Source: SKW197 sp049970095
GTDB lineage: Archaea > Thermoplasmatota > Thermoplasmata > Lutacidiplasmatales > SKW197
Direction: 5' to 3'
DNA: 18,590 nt
Assembly: GCA_049970095.1 (NCBI GenBank)
Contig: JBMFNP010000036.1
Span: forward strand, 1 to 18,590
Shown here: positions 6,994-13,484 of the stretch, in pieces
Layout of the letters: every line of letters starts with the position of its first letter
Numbering within the stretch: position 1 is the first letter of the stretch
Notes under the pieces: generated by a model
The model's input: only the letters and a program-made list of their open reading frames with translations
Told to the model about the DNA's origin: nothing
The model's database searches: none
Position numbers and translations under genes: made by a program

Positions 6994-7499
6994 TTGCGGT
7001 TTTGCGGCTTGGACACAGACGCAAAAGGGATGCAAGAGTGAGCACGCATGTATGTCTTGTTGCCAGAGCATTTGGTGCAGACGCTGTTTTTCTCACACCC
7101 CCTGATGAAAAAATTAAAGCCACAATTGAATCGGTAAACGCAAGATTTGGTGGCGATTTCCAGGTACATCTAACAAATAGCTGGCGTGAAGTGATAAAAA
7201 ACTGGAACGGAATAAAAGTGCACCTGACAATGTATGGAATCCACATTGATGAGGCACTCCCGCAAATTCCCAAAGATAGGGACATTTTACTGATTGTGGG
7301 TGCTGAAAAGGTACCTGGGGAGATATACAGGCGCAGCGACTACAATGTAGGAGTAGGAAACCAGCCACACTCTGAAGTTGCAGCAGTTGCAGTATTCCTT
7401 GACAGGTTTCTAGGAGGTTCTGGACTGCGAAAAGATTTTGACGGAAAAATAAAGATTATTCCACAAAAATGTGGAAAAAAAATCGTTGAAAGAAAATAG
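6990..7499 (+). CDS. trm56: tRNA (cytidine(56)-2'-O)-methyltransferase, Trm56
   Basis: An archaeal SPOUT-class methyltransferase that methylates the 2'-OH of C56 in the T loop of tRNAs, using S-adenosylmethionine. The start IAVLRLGHRRKRDARVSTHVCLVARAFGA is characteristic of the family. The trefoil-knot cofactor region is seen at LIVGAEKVPGEIY (101-113) and NVGVGNQPHSEVAA (119-132). Length 169 residues is close to that of known Trm56 proteins. The ATG overlaps the TGA of the upstream regulator gene by four bases and has GGTAGGGAT just upstream. It is one of three tRNA-modification functions in this window, along with Sua5 and the tRNA-Trp intron guide. Confidence 0.93.
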   Translation: MIAVLRLGHRRKRDARVSTHVCLVARAFGADAVFLTPPDEKIKATIESVNARFGGDFQVHLTNSWREVIKNWNGIKVHLTMYGIHIDEALPQIPKDRDILLIVGAEKVPGEIYRRSDYNVGVGNQPHSEVAAVAVFLDRFLGGSGLRKDFDGKIKIIPQKCGKKIVERK

Positions 7500-7505
7500 T
7501 TAAGT

Positions 7506-8756
7506 TTACACCCATCCTCTTGCCTTCACTGCCTCAGCCACACGCCTTACCGCTACCATGTATGCTGCAAGTCGCATGTGCACCTTTTCCTTCTGTGACA
7601 TCTCATAGACTGCATGGAACGCTTCGCTCATTATTCTATCAAGTTTTTCATGGACTTCCTTCTCAGGCCAGTAATATCCATTAATGTTCTGCACCCATTC
7701 AAAGTATGAAACAGTAACTCCGCCTGCATTGCAGAGGAAATCAGGGATTACAAACACCTTGTTTTTGTAGAGGATTTCATCTGCCTCTGGGGTTGTGGGT
7801 CCATTTGCAAGTTCAGCAACAATTTTTGCCCTTATATTCCCTGCATTTTCCGCAGTTATTTGGTTTTCAAGCGCCGCAGGCACAAGCACATCGCACTGCA
7901 GTTCCAGCAACTCTTTATTTGAAATGTTCTTTGCACCCTTGAAATCCTGTACACTCCCGGTCTTTTCCTTGTGCTCCAGCAGCTTTGCCACATCTAAACC
8001 CTTTTCATTGTAAATCCCACCTTTTGAGTCGCTTACTGCAATGATCTTGCACCCATATTCGCTTGAGAGAATCTTTGCAGCATACTGTCCTGCATTTCCA
8101 AATCCCTGGATAGCTACAGTTGCGCCCTTCAGGTTGAGCTTTAGTACCTTTGCAGCCTCCCTTATGCAGTATGACCCACCTCTTGCTGTTGCATCTCCCC
8201 TACCCGCAGAACCCCCGATGCTTAGAGGTTTTCCTGTGAAAACACCAGGGACGTTGTACTGCTTTATCTTTGAGTATTCATCCATCATCCAGCCCATGAT
8301 CTCAGGTGTGGTGTAAACATCGGGTGCAGGAATGTCCTTTTCATCCCCGATAAACTGGGCAATTGCTCTCACATATCCTCTTGACAATCTTTCCAGTTCA
8401 CCTTTTGACATATTCTTGGGGTCACAGATTACTCCACCTTTACCACCGCCATAAGGAATGTTCACCACAGCACATTTCCAGGTCATCCAGGCGGCAAGGG
8501 CTTTGACGGTGTCCAGCGTCTCTTCAGGATGGAACCTTATACCACCCTTTGTTGGTCCCCTTGCATCGTTGTACTGCACCCTAAAACCTGTAAACACCTT
8601 TGTTTCCCCATTATCCATTTTTACAGGTATGCTTACAATCAGTGTCCTCATTGGTTCTCTCAAAAATTGATGTATCGCTGGTTCAAGTCTCAGTTTCTCT
8701 GCACATAAGTCCAGTTGCTTCTGGGCTATTTTAAATGGGTTCAATTCTTCTGCCAT
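7506..8756 (-). CDS. gdhA: Glutamate dehydrogenase
   Basis: Hexameric-type glutamate dehydrogenase, which interconverts glutamate and 2-oxoglutarate plus ammonia with NAD(P). Here it probably deaminates glutamate from peptide breakdown. From the ATG at 8754-8756 it has 416 residues, the usual length. Visible motifs are GPTKGGIRFHP (68-78, substrate lysine K70), MTWKCAVVNIPYGGGKGG (91-108, with K94 and catalytic K106), and the Rossmann GFGNAG (218-223). PDFLCNAGGVTVSYFEWVQN near the C-terminus is also typical. I chose this start because GAGGTG lies 5-6 bases upstream; an ATG at 8772-8774 and a TTG at 8796-8798 are in frame. It converges with trm56, the stops being 6 bases apart. Cofactor preference cannot be settled here. 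Confidence 0.95.
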   Translation of the reverse strand: MAEELNPFKIAQKQLDLCAEKLRLEPAIHQFLREPMRTLIVSIPVKMDNGETKVFTGFRVQYNDARGPTKGGIRFHPEETLDTVKALAAWMTWKCAVVNIPYGGGKGGVICDPKNMSKGELERLSRGYVRAIAQFIGDEKDIPAPDVYTTPEIMGWMMDEYSKIKQYNVPGVFTGKPLSIGGSAGRGDATARGGSYCIREAAKVLKLNLKGATVAIQGFGNAGQYAAKILSSEYGCKIIAVSDSKGGIYNEKGLDVAKLLEHKEKTGSVQDFKGAKNISNKELLELQCDVLVPAALENQITAENAGNIRAKIVAELANGPTTPEADEILYKNKVFVIPDFLCNAGGVTVSYFEWVQNINGYYWPEKEVHEKLDRIMSEAFHAVYEMSQKEKVHMRLAAYMVAVRRVAEAVKARGWV

Positions 8757-8804
8757 TTTTTCCACCTCTGCCATTACCGGCAAAATTGGGTAAACCAATG
8801 GGAT

Positions 8805-8812
8805 AGATATAC
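8805..8812 (-). promoter_or_regulatory. Probable TATA box of gdhA
   Basis: On the minus strand GGTATATC lies about 50 bases before the preferred ATG. That gives a leader of roughly 25 bases that would contain the GAGGTG ribosome site. The shared 14-base box at 8830-8843 lies about 20 bases further upstream. Confidence 0.45.
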
Positions 8813-8829
8813 CTTACTCCTTGCTGTGC

Positions 8830-8843
8830 GACATAAGTTTCGT
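8830..8843 (-). promoter_or_regulatory. 14-base box upstream of the gdhA TATA element (shared with 11133-11146)
   Basis: On the minus strand this reads ACGAAACTTATGTC. The identical 14 bases occur at 11133-11146, also on the minus strand and also just upstream of a TATA-like element. This suggests a binding site for a common regulator, by position and identity only; no protein can be named. Confidence 0.4.
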
Positions 8844-8889
8844 GTGAAATTCTGTTTTCTCGGTAAAATAATTGGAACTCAAACGAACC

Positions 8890-8923
8890 GAATCATAACA
8901 CAAAATAGAATCATAACACAAAA
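8890..8923. repeat. Two tandem copies of GAATCATAACACAAAA abutting the GNAT promoter
   Basis: GAATCATAACACAAAA occurs at 8890-8905 and again at 8908-8923, an 18-base period with identical sequence. The second copy runs into the A-rich stretch before TTTTATAT (8926-8933), so the repeats occupy the BRE and upstream region of the acetyltransferase promoter. Direct repeats there are typical of operator or activator sites. Confidence 0.6.
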
Positions 8924-8925
8924 AA

Positions 8926-8933
8926 TTTTATAT
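8926..8933 (+). promoter_or_regulatory. Probable TATA box of the GNAT gene
   Basis: TTTTATAT is centred about 24 bases before the ATG at 8954, and no Shine-Dalgarno precedes that ATG. Both facts point to a leaderless mRNA. Confidence 0.55.
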
Positions 8934-8953
8934 CCATCATATATAGCAAAGCG

Positions 8954-9391
8954 ATGTTCAAGCTCAGGGACTTCAGGGAAACAGATATAAGTGCAATTCA
9001 GGAGATTGTGCTTCACTCACTGAGAGAAATTTACGACCCGAATTTATACAGGACAATTGCAAATAACTGGCGAAATGGATTCATAGTTGCGGAGCACAAT
9101 TGCGAAGTTATTGGTTTTATCGCAGGAACAATAGATTCACCCGAGGAAACCAGAGTACTGATGTTTGCGGTTAAGGAGAACTACAGGGATAGAGGAATAG
9201 GAACCATTCTTTTTACAGAGTATATTCGCAGGTCTGCAATGCTCGGGGCAAAAAGGATATCACTTGAGGTGCGTGTATCAAACAGACGGGCAATTGATTT
9301 TTATACCAGATTCTCTTTTGTCATCGTTGGTGTTTTACCTCTATATTACTCGGACGGTGAAGACGGTTACAAAATGGTCAAAATTCTATGA
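8954..9391 (+). CDS. GNAT family N-acetyltransferase (RimI-like)
   Basis: A cytoplasmic acetyl-CoA-dependent acetyltransferase of 145 residues. It carries the GNAT motif A pyrophosphate loop R78-x-x-G81-x-G83 within NYRDRGIGTILF, and the downstream VSNRRAIDFYTRFSF segment (108-122) typical of RimI-type enzymes. The usual glycine of FYxxxGF is replaced by serine. The C-terminus (YYSDGEDGYKMVKIL) resembles the archaeal protein N-terminal acetyltransferase Ard1/RimI group (YYxDGEDAxxM), so an N-alpha-acetyltransferase role is plausible. It is divergent from gdhA and converges with the GT-C gene 20 bases downstream. The start is supported by TATA spacing rather than by a ribosome site. Confidence 0.85.
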   Translation: MFKLRDFRETDISAIQEIVLHSLREIYDPNLYRTIANNWRNGFIVAEHNCEVIGFIAGTIDSPEETRVLMFAVKENYRDRGIGTILFTEYIRRSAMLGAKRISLEVRVSNRRAIDFYTRFSFVIVGVLPLYYSDGEDGYKMVKIL

Positions 9392-9411
9392 GTGCTTGCA
9401 ATCTAGAGTAT

Positions 9412-11091
9412 TCAAAGTCCTGTGCTGTATATCTGGACAGCGCCATTATCGTATATTTTGACAAAAGGTGGATTTGCAAATTTTTCCTCAACTTCTGGTG
9501 GAATTCCCACTGCTGGCTCAAGTGGGCTCATTGCACAACCCTGCTTCATGTCCGATGTGATCAACACATAATTTACTTCTCTTTCAATGTGGGGAGCTTT
9601 TGCATGCTTCAGCTCTTCCAAGGTAGCACTTACATTGTTTCCATAAAATGTTTCAGGTGTGGTGTCCCAGGTAGCAGACACATATCCAAAACCAAAAAGC
9701 ATGGAACTCATTCTGTGGTCGGTTGCATACACCCCAGAATTCTCTCTGGCCCAGAATACACTCTCAAATTCAATCTCTGAGGTGCCTTCCTGAAATCCAG
9801 CCATTATGCTTTTATCTGGATAGATTGAGGGGATTGCAAGCAAACAGAGTGCTGCCACAAACACCAGAAAAGCCCTTCCAAAATTTCTTTTGAAATTCCC
9901 CACAATTCTGTAGATATAAACTGCCCCAAGTGCTGAAAATATGCAGAGGGGCACGATGAGGTACTCCATATGTCTGTAGGGAATAAGGACTTCTGGCACC
10001 ACAAATATTCCTACGAGAAGGGAAATTGCAATCCCCAGTACCCACCCGTATGTTCCAATTCCATCTCGGAATAGATCCGCAAGTTTGGAGCCTGTAAGGG
10101 CAAAAGAATAAATAAGCATAAGAGGGAAAAAGAGAGCCAGAATTGCAGGCTTTAATGTAATGGATGTACCAGGTACAGGAATAAAAAGCATTGCAGTAAA
10201 AAGCCCTGTAGTCGCAGCAATACAAGCCAGAAATCTAAAAATACTTTTTCTTGCATCAAGAAATTTCCCTCTGTAAACAAAAATTTTACGCATCCATTTA
10301 TTCTTCAACAGCAGGTAAAGCAGGAGAAAGAAAGGAAAGCCAAAGATTGCCAGATATTCTGGGTTCACTCCAAGCACCCCAACCTTTACAATTTTTTCTC
10401 TGAAACTTCCACCTGCAAACACCCAGAGCATGATAAACCAGATATAACACCAGAGAAGGAGTGCAAGGTCGTATGGCAGGTAATGTTGCTGGGTTTTGCG
10501 ATACTGGTGGATGAGTAGCATTCCACAGAGTATTGAGAGAAATAGAAGGAATGCGGAGAGATGATGGGTGAGCGCTATGGCTGGAATTCCGAGAAATGCG
10601 AGTGCATAATATTTTTTATTCTCCCTTGTCTTTAGAAAAACCAAAAAAATCATGAGGAATAGGATATCCCCAATTGCACCTGGCATTGGATGAGATGTTG
10701 GAAAAACACTGGGCATTGAAACTGTCATTATGATTGAGGAGAGTGCTGCAATTGAGTTTGTGTGGAAAATTTTTCTGGCAATAAGGAAAAGGAACACTGC
10801 ATTGAGAGAGGCAAGTATTGGTATCACATATCTGAGTGCGTCAAATAATGCCAGCCCTGTGAGTATTGAACAACTCCCTGTGATAATAAACATCCCTGGA
10901 AAGTATGGATAACCGAATCCCCAGCCATCATACTCAGTGCTGAGGTGCGCACTCTCCACCAGACGCTTTGTGAGGATGTAGTATTCACCTGTATCCGAGC
11001 CCCATATCTGGTATTGAACAAGAGGGAATAGATGCACTATACAGGAGAGGAAAAATATGAAAATCAATAGCAGGATTTCGTACTTTTTCAT
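9412..11091 (-). CDS. Multi-pass membrane protein, GT-C glycosyltransferase-like
   Basis: A 559-residue integral membrane protein. The first hydrophobic segment is followed by QIWGSDTGEYYILTKRL near residues 28-44, whose acidic loop (D-x-x-E) is the hallmark position of the GT-C catalytic loop in lipid-linked sugar transferases. Many further hydrophobic segments follow up to about residue 420. The last 130 residues are hydrophilic (AGFQEGTSEIEFESVFWARENSGVYATDHRMSSMLFG...) and probably extracytoplasmic, as in many archaeal GT-C and oligosaccharyltransferase-like proteins. ATG at 11089-11091 without a ribosome site; the TATA element at 11114-11122 suggests a leaderless message. Its substrate is unknown. 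With the GT2 gene and the surface protein at the right edge it suggests active surface glycosylation, which is inference. Confidence 0.65.
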   Translation of the reverse strand: MKKYEILLLIFIFFLSCIVHLFPLVQYQIWGSDTGEYYILTKRLVESAHLSTEYDGWGFGYPYFPGMFIITGSCSILTGLALFDALRYVIPILASLNAVFLFLIARKIFHTNSIAALSSIIMTVSMPSVFPTSHPMPGAIGDILFLMIFLVFLKTRENKKYYALAFLGIPAIALTHHLSAFLLFLSILCGMLLIHQYRKTQQHYLPYDLALLLWCYIWFIMLWVFAGGSFREKIVKVGVLGVNPEYLAIFGFPFFLLLYLLLKNKWMRKIFVYRGKFLDARKSIFRFLACIAATTGLFTAMLFIPVPGTSITLKPAILALFFPLMLIYSFALTGSKLADLFRDGIGTYGWVLGIAISLLVGIFVVPEVLIPYRHMEYLIVPLCIFSALGAVYIYRIVGNFKRNFGRAFLVFVAALCLLAIPSIYPDKSIMAGFQEGTSEIEFESVFWARENSGVYATDHRMSSMLFGFGYVSATWDTTPETFYGNNVSATLEELKHAKAPHIEREVNYVLITSDMKQGCAMSPLEPAVGIPPEVEEKFANPPFVKIYDNGAVQIYSTGL

Positions 11092-11113
11092 TGGTGCGTA
11101 AATCCATTAGTAG

Positions 11114-11122
11114 CATATAAGG
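11114..11122 (-). promoter_or_regulatory. Probable TATA box of the GT-C gene
   Basis: On the minus strand CCTTATATG is centred about 27 bases before the ATG at 11091, giving a leaderless transcript. The shared 14-base box lies about 11 bases further upstream. Confidence 0.5.
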
Positions 11123-11132
11123 TTTTCAGAGA

Positions 11133-11146
11133 GACATAAGTTTCGT
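11133..11146 (-). promoter_or_regulatory. 14-base box upstream of the GT-C promoter (shared with 8830-8843)
   Basis: On the minus strand this is ACGAAACTTATGTC, identical to the box upstream of gdhA and in the same orientation relative to the TATA element. It is a candidate common regulatory site. Confidence 0.4.
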
Positions 11147-11171
11147 TTGGATAATGCAACATTTTCTTGCC

Positions 11172-11534
11172 TCAAAAGTGTGCTCCTCTCCTACAGAACT
11201 GCACAATCTTTCTCCCACTTTTGGTAAGTGAATAGATTATCCAGTTTCCCTTTTTCACTGCATTAACCAGCCCTGCATTCTTCAGCACTAGAAGATGATA
11301 TGAAAGCTTAGAGTCCGGGAGCCCTGTAAGTTCTTTAATATGGCACACGCACATGCGGGTTTTCCACAGGATGAAGAGAATCTTAATTCTAATAGGAACG
11401 CTGATGGCGTTAAAAATTTTTGCCTGCGCTAAGAGTTTTTCATTTTCGGGTAATTCTGAGATAATGGCTTTTAGTCCGCCTTTTTTCCGAACTGTCCTTT
11501 CAATCTTTTCAGGCACTTCCACGGTAAACACCAT
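11172..11534 (-). CDS. arsR: ArsR-family metal/metalloid-responsive repressor
   Basis: A 120-residue winged-helix protein of the ArsR/SmtB family, expected to repress the divergent permease operon until it binds a metal or metalloid. The DNA-binding part runs from AKIFNAISVPIRIKILFIL (about 38-56) through the recognition segment GLPDSKLSYHLLVLKNAGLV (71-90) and the wing VKKGNWIIYSL (93-103). C62-V-C64 in MCVCHIKEL lies at the position of the CVC metalloid site of classical ArsR; C114 and H119 could be additional ligands. An unusual N-terminal arm of about 35 residues precedes the domain. The ATG at 11532-11534 has no ribosome site and lies inside an inverted repeat, so a leaderless, self-repressed mRNA is likely. 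The inducer is not known. Confidence 0.85.
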   Translation of the reverse strand: MVFTVEVPEKIERTVRKKGGLKAIISELPENEKLLAQAKIFNAISVPIRIKILFILWKTRMCVCHIKELTGLPDSKLSYHLLVLKNAGLVNAVKKGNWIIYSLTKSGRKIVQFCRRGAHF

Positions 11535-11553
11535 TTCAAATTTTGTTGAAATG
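11532..11553. promoter_or_regulatory. Candidate ArsR operator (8-bp perfect inverted repeat)
   Basis: CATTTCAA at 11532-11539 and TTGAAATG at 11546-11553 are exact inverted repeats separated by six bases. The left arm contains the ArsR start codon. The repeat lies between that codon and the AT-rich box at 11559-11567, covering the expected transcription start of arsR. This is the size and placement expected for a dimeric ArsR-type repressor. Confidence 0.6.
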
Positions 11554-11558
11554 CAAAG

Positions 11559-11567
11559 TTTTATTAA
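11559..11567. promoter_or_regulatory. Shared AT-rich promoter element of the divergent arsR/permease genes
   Basis: TTTTATTAA is centred about 29 bases before the arsR ATG (minus strand) and about 34 bases before the permease ATG (plus strand). It could serve as TATA element in both directions, or overlapping boxes could be used. Confidence 0.4.
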
Positions 11568-11596
11568 CTACCTTGGTTTATCCTTTTCTGATAGTT

Positions 11597-12664
11597 ATGG
11601 CGCCTAATATAGTTTACGAGGCAATCCTCAACGGTTTCCGAGCAGTTCTAGATTACATTTCTGCACATGTGCTTACATGTCTCATTCCTGCATTTTTTAT
11701 TGCAGGTGCAATTTCAGCATTTGTAAAGAAGGACGCAATACTGAAGTACTTCGGACCTGAAGAAAAGAAACATATTGCCTATCCCCTCGCATCAATTTCA
11801 GGCACTGTGCTCGCAGTCTGTAGTTGTACAATTTTGCCAATATTTGCAGGAATTTATAAAAAGGGTAGCGGCATAGGCCCAGCAATTACCTTTCTGTTTG
11901 CGGGACCTGCAATAAATCTGCTTGCAATCATTTACACTGCACAGATACTTGGCTATGAAATTGGCATTGCAAGGGCCGTAGCTTCAATTTTGATGTCAAT
12001 TCTTATTGGTATTGTAATGAGTGTGCTTTTCAGGGAACATGACAGGCAAATCCTGGCAAAAAACAGGAGAAAAATTATGGCTGAGGAAAAAGATAAGCCG
12101 CTGAAAGTCCAGATTGCTTTTTTCAGTTTACTTCTGGCAATCCTCATAGTTGGTGGAGCTGGAATCCCCATCTACGAGAAACTCCTAATAATGCTGGTAT
12201 TCGTTGCATTACTGATTTTCATTCTCAAAAAGAATTTTACAAAGAGAGAACTTAGAAACTGGGGAACTGAAACCTGGGATTTAACAAAAAAGATTTTTCC
12301 AATCCTCGTTGCTGGTACTTTTGTCCTGGGCTTAATTGCTTATTTCCTTCCACCCAGCACATTTGCACCCTGGCTTGGGGGAAATTCAATTATATCCTGT
12401 TTCACTGCCTCTGTGGTGGGTGCCCTTCTTTACATGCCAACTTTACTTGAGGTCCCGATTGTGGGTACAACGCTTGGCTATACCCATGGTGTTATTGGTG
12501 GCGGTCCCGCACTTTCTCTGCTGCTTGCAGGGCCATCTCTAAGTCTCCCAAGCATGATTGTGCTTCAGCGAATTATAGGGACTAAAAAAGCAATGGCTTA
12601 TATCTTCCTGGTTATAATCATGTCTACAGTTGCTGGCTATCTGTATGGACTTATAGGAGTGTGA
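11597..12664 (+). CDS. COG0701-family permease (DUF318, ArsP/YraQ-like)
   Basis: A multi-pass membrane permease of 355 residues in the family that includes ArsP and SO_0444-type metal exporters. Two related halves are visible. The first has SGTVLAVCSCTILPIF with C75-S76-C77, followed by GPAITFLFAGPAINLLA. The second has VVGALLYMPTLLEVPIVGT followed by GGGPALSLLLAGPSLSLPS. A charged loop (about 145-170) separates them. The CSC motif is the likely metal or metalloid ligand by comparison with relatives. I chose the ATG at 11597, where similarity begins; the frame extends to 11543, but that would add a non-conserved leader crossing the promoter. The gene begins an operon with the ACR3-like half gene and the small redox protein and is divergent from arsR. 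The substrate is unproven. Confidence 0.85.
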   Translation: MAPNIVYEAILNGFRAVLDYISAHVLTCLIPAFFIAGAISAFVKKDAILKYFGPEEKKHIAYPLASISGTVLAVCSCTILPIFAGIYKKGSGIGPAITFLFAGPAINLLAIIYTAQILGYEIGIARAVASILMSILIGIVMSVLFREHDRQILAKNRRKIMAEEKDKPLKVQIAFFSLLLAILIVGGAGIPIYEKLLIMLVFVALLIFILKKNFTKRELRNWGTETWDLTKKIFPILVAGTFVLGLIAYFLPPSTFAPWLGGNSIISCFTASVVGALLYMPTLLEVPIVGTTLGYTHGVIGGGPALSLLLAGPSLSLPSMIVLQRIIGTKKAMAYIFLVIIMSTVAGYLYGLIGV

Positions 12665-12666
12665 AA

Positions 12667-13209
12667 ATGAGTAAAAATGTGAATGTTTCTATGGCAGACA
12701 TTGCGAGAAGTGTGTTCATATTCCTTGGGATTCCATTCATTGCTGGCATTCTTACGAGGTTTGTGCTGCTCAGAAAGAAGGGAAAGGAATGGTATGACCA
12801 ATACTTTGTCGCAAGAATATCGCCTGTTGCACTAATAGGCTTGCTCTTCACAATTGTGGTGATGTTTGCATTCAAAGGGCTTTACATCGTGCAGCGGCCA
12901 ATGGATGTCGTCAGGGTCGCAGTGCCCCTGGTGCTCTACTTCTCACTGATGTTCTTCCTCTCCTTTTACATCTCCTACAAGCTTAGATTCAGGTATGAAA
13001 TTTCAACAACCCAGTCATTCACAGCAGCAAGTAACAATTTTGAACTGGCTATTGCTGTCTCTATAGGTGTGTGGGGCATCGGCTCACTGCAGGCATTTGC
13101 CGCGGTAATAGGACCATTGATGGAGGTTCCAGTGCTCATTTCACTTGTTAATGTCGCACTCTGGATAAGAAAGAAATATTACAATGAAAAGGGTGAGGTG
13201 AAAAAATGA
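12667..13209 (+). CDS. C-terminal half of an ACR3-type arsenite carrier (about five membrane segments)
   Basis: A 180-residue membrane protein that matches only the second half of ACR3 arsenite/antimonite carriers of the BASS fold. Visible marks are IFLGIPFIAGILTRF (18-32), KEWYDQYFVARISPVALIGLLFTIVVMFA (40-68), QSFTAASNNFELAIAV (116-131) and FAAVIGPLMEVPVLISLVNVALWIRKKYY (144-172). Full ACR3 proteins have about 340-370 residues. The missing N-terminal half would carry the essential membrane cysteine, while the conserved glutamate of MEVPVL is present. The start is real: the ATG follows GGAGTG by 5-6 bases, right after the permease stop. Upstream sequence is fully occupied by the permease, so this is not a simple frameshift. 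It overlaps the next gene by ATGA. It could be a half-transporter, a subunit of the permease, or a degraded gene kept in frame. Confidence 0.8.
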   Translation: MSKNVNVSMADIARSVFIFLGIPFIAGILTRFVLLRKKGKEWYDQYFVARISPVALIGLLFTIVVMFAFKGLYIVQRPMDVVRVAVPLVLYFSLMFFLSFYISYKLRFRYEISTTQSFTAASNNFELAIAVSIGVWGIGSLQAFAAVIGPLMEVPVLISLVNVALWIRKKYYNEKGEVKK

Positions 13210-13451
13210 GAATAGAGGTACTCGGTACCGGGTGTGTCAAATGCAAAAGGATAGCGGAAAATGTGAAAAAAGCAATAGCGGAAATGAAAATAAATGCAGA
13301 GGTTGTGGAAGTGAAGGACATTGCAAAGATAATGGAATATGGAGTGATGATGACACCAGCGCTCGTGATTGATGGAAATGTGGTTTCTGAGGGGCGTGTG
13401 CTGAGCCCTGAGGAAATCAAGGAGTTGCTTGGTGGAAAAATAATTGGCTAA
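13206..13451 (+). CDS. Small redox-active disulfide protein (thioredoxin-like)
   Basis: An 81-residue thioredoxin-fold protein of the MTH895 / redox-active disulfide protein 2 type. The active site is C10-V-K-C13 in GTGCVKCKR near the N-terminus, and MTPALVIDG supplies the cis-proline near residue 58. These proteins are often encoded next to COG0701 permeases; reduction of a metalloid or of the permease cysteines has been suggested for such pairs. The ATG overlaps the TGA of the ACR3-half gene, with GAGGTG a few bases upstream, so it is translationally coupled as the last gene of the operon. It converges with tRNA-Trp. Confidence 0.88.
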   Translation: MRIEVLGTGCVKCKRIAENVKKAIAEMKINAEVVEVKDIAKIMEYGVMMTPALVIDGNVVSEGRVLSPEEIKELLGGKIIG

Positions 13452-13477
13452 AAAATTTCTATACATTGAATTATACG

Positions 13478-13482
13478 AAAAA
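13478..13482 (-). terminator. T-tract terminator of the eL41-tRNA-Trp transcript
   Basis: On the minus strand a run of five T begins two bases after the encoded CCA, followed about 20 bases later by a run of six T (13452-13457). Archaeal termination on oligo-T fits this placement. Confidence 0.45.
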
Positions 13483-13484
13483 TA

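Noticed and set aside
6478..7071. Long minus-strand open frame opposite the regulator gene
   Set aside because: Its translation is low-complexity and lacks domain features, while the opposite-strand regulator has a promoter, coupling to trm56 and a coherent HTH pattern.
11543..11596. Earlier start for the COG0701 permease
   Set aside because: The extra 18 codons cross the operator/promoter region and lack a ribosome site. Family similarity begins near the ATG at 11597.
12640..12680. Frameshift joining the permease to the ACR3-like gene
   Set aside because: The permease ends at its natural C-terminus and the next gene has its own ATG and Shine-Dalgarno. No ACR3 N-terminal half is found in any frame upstream.
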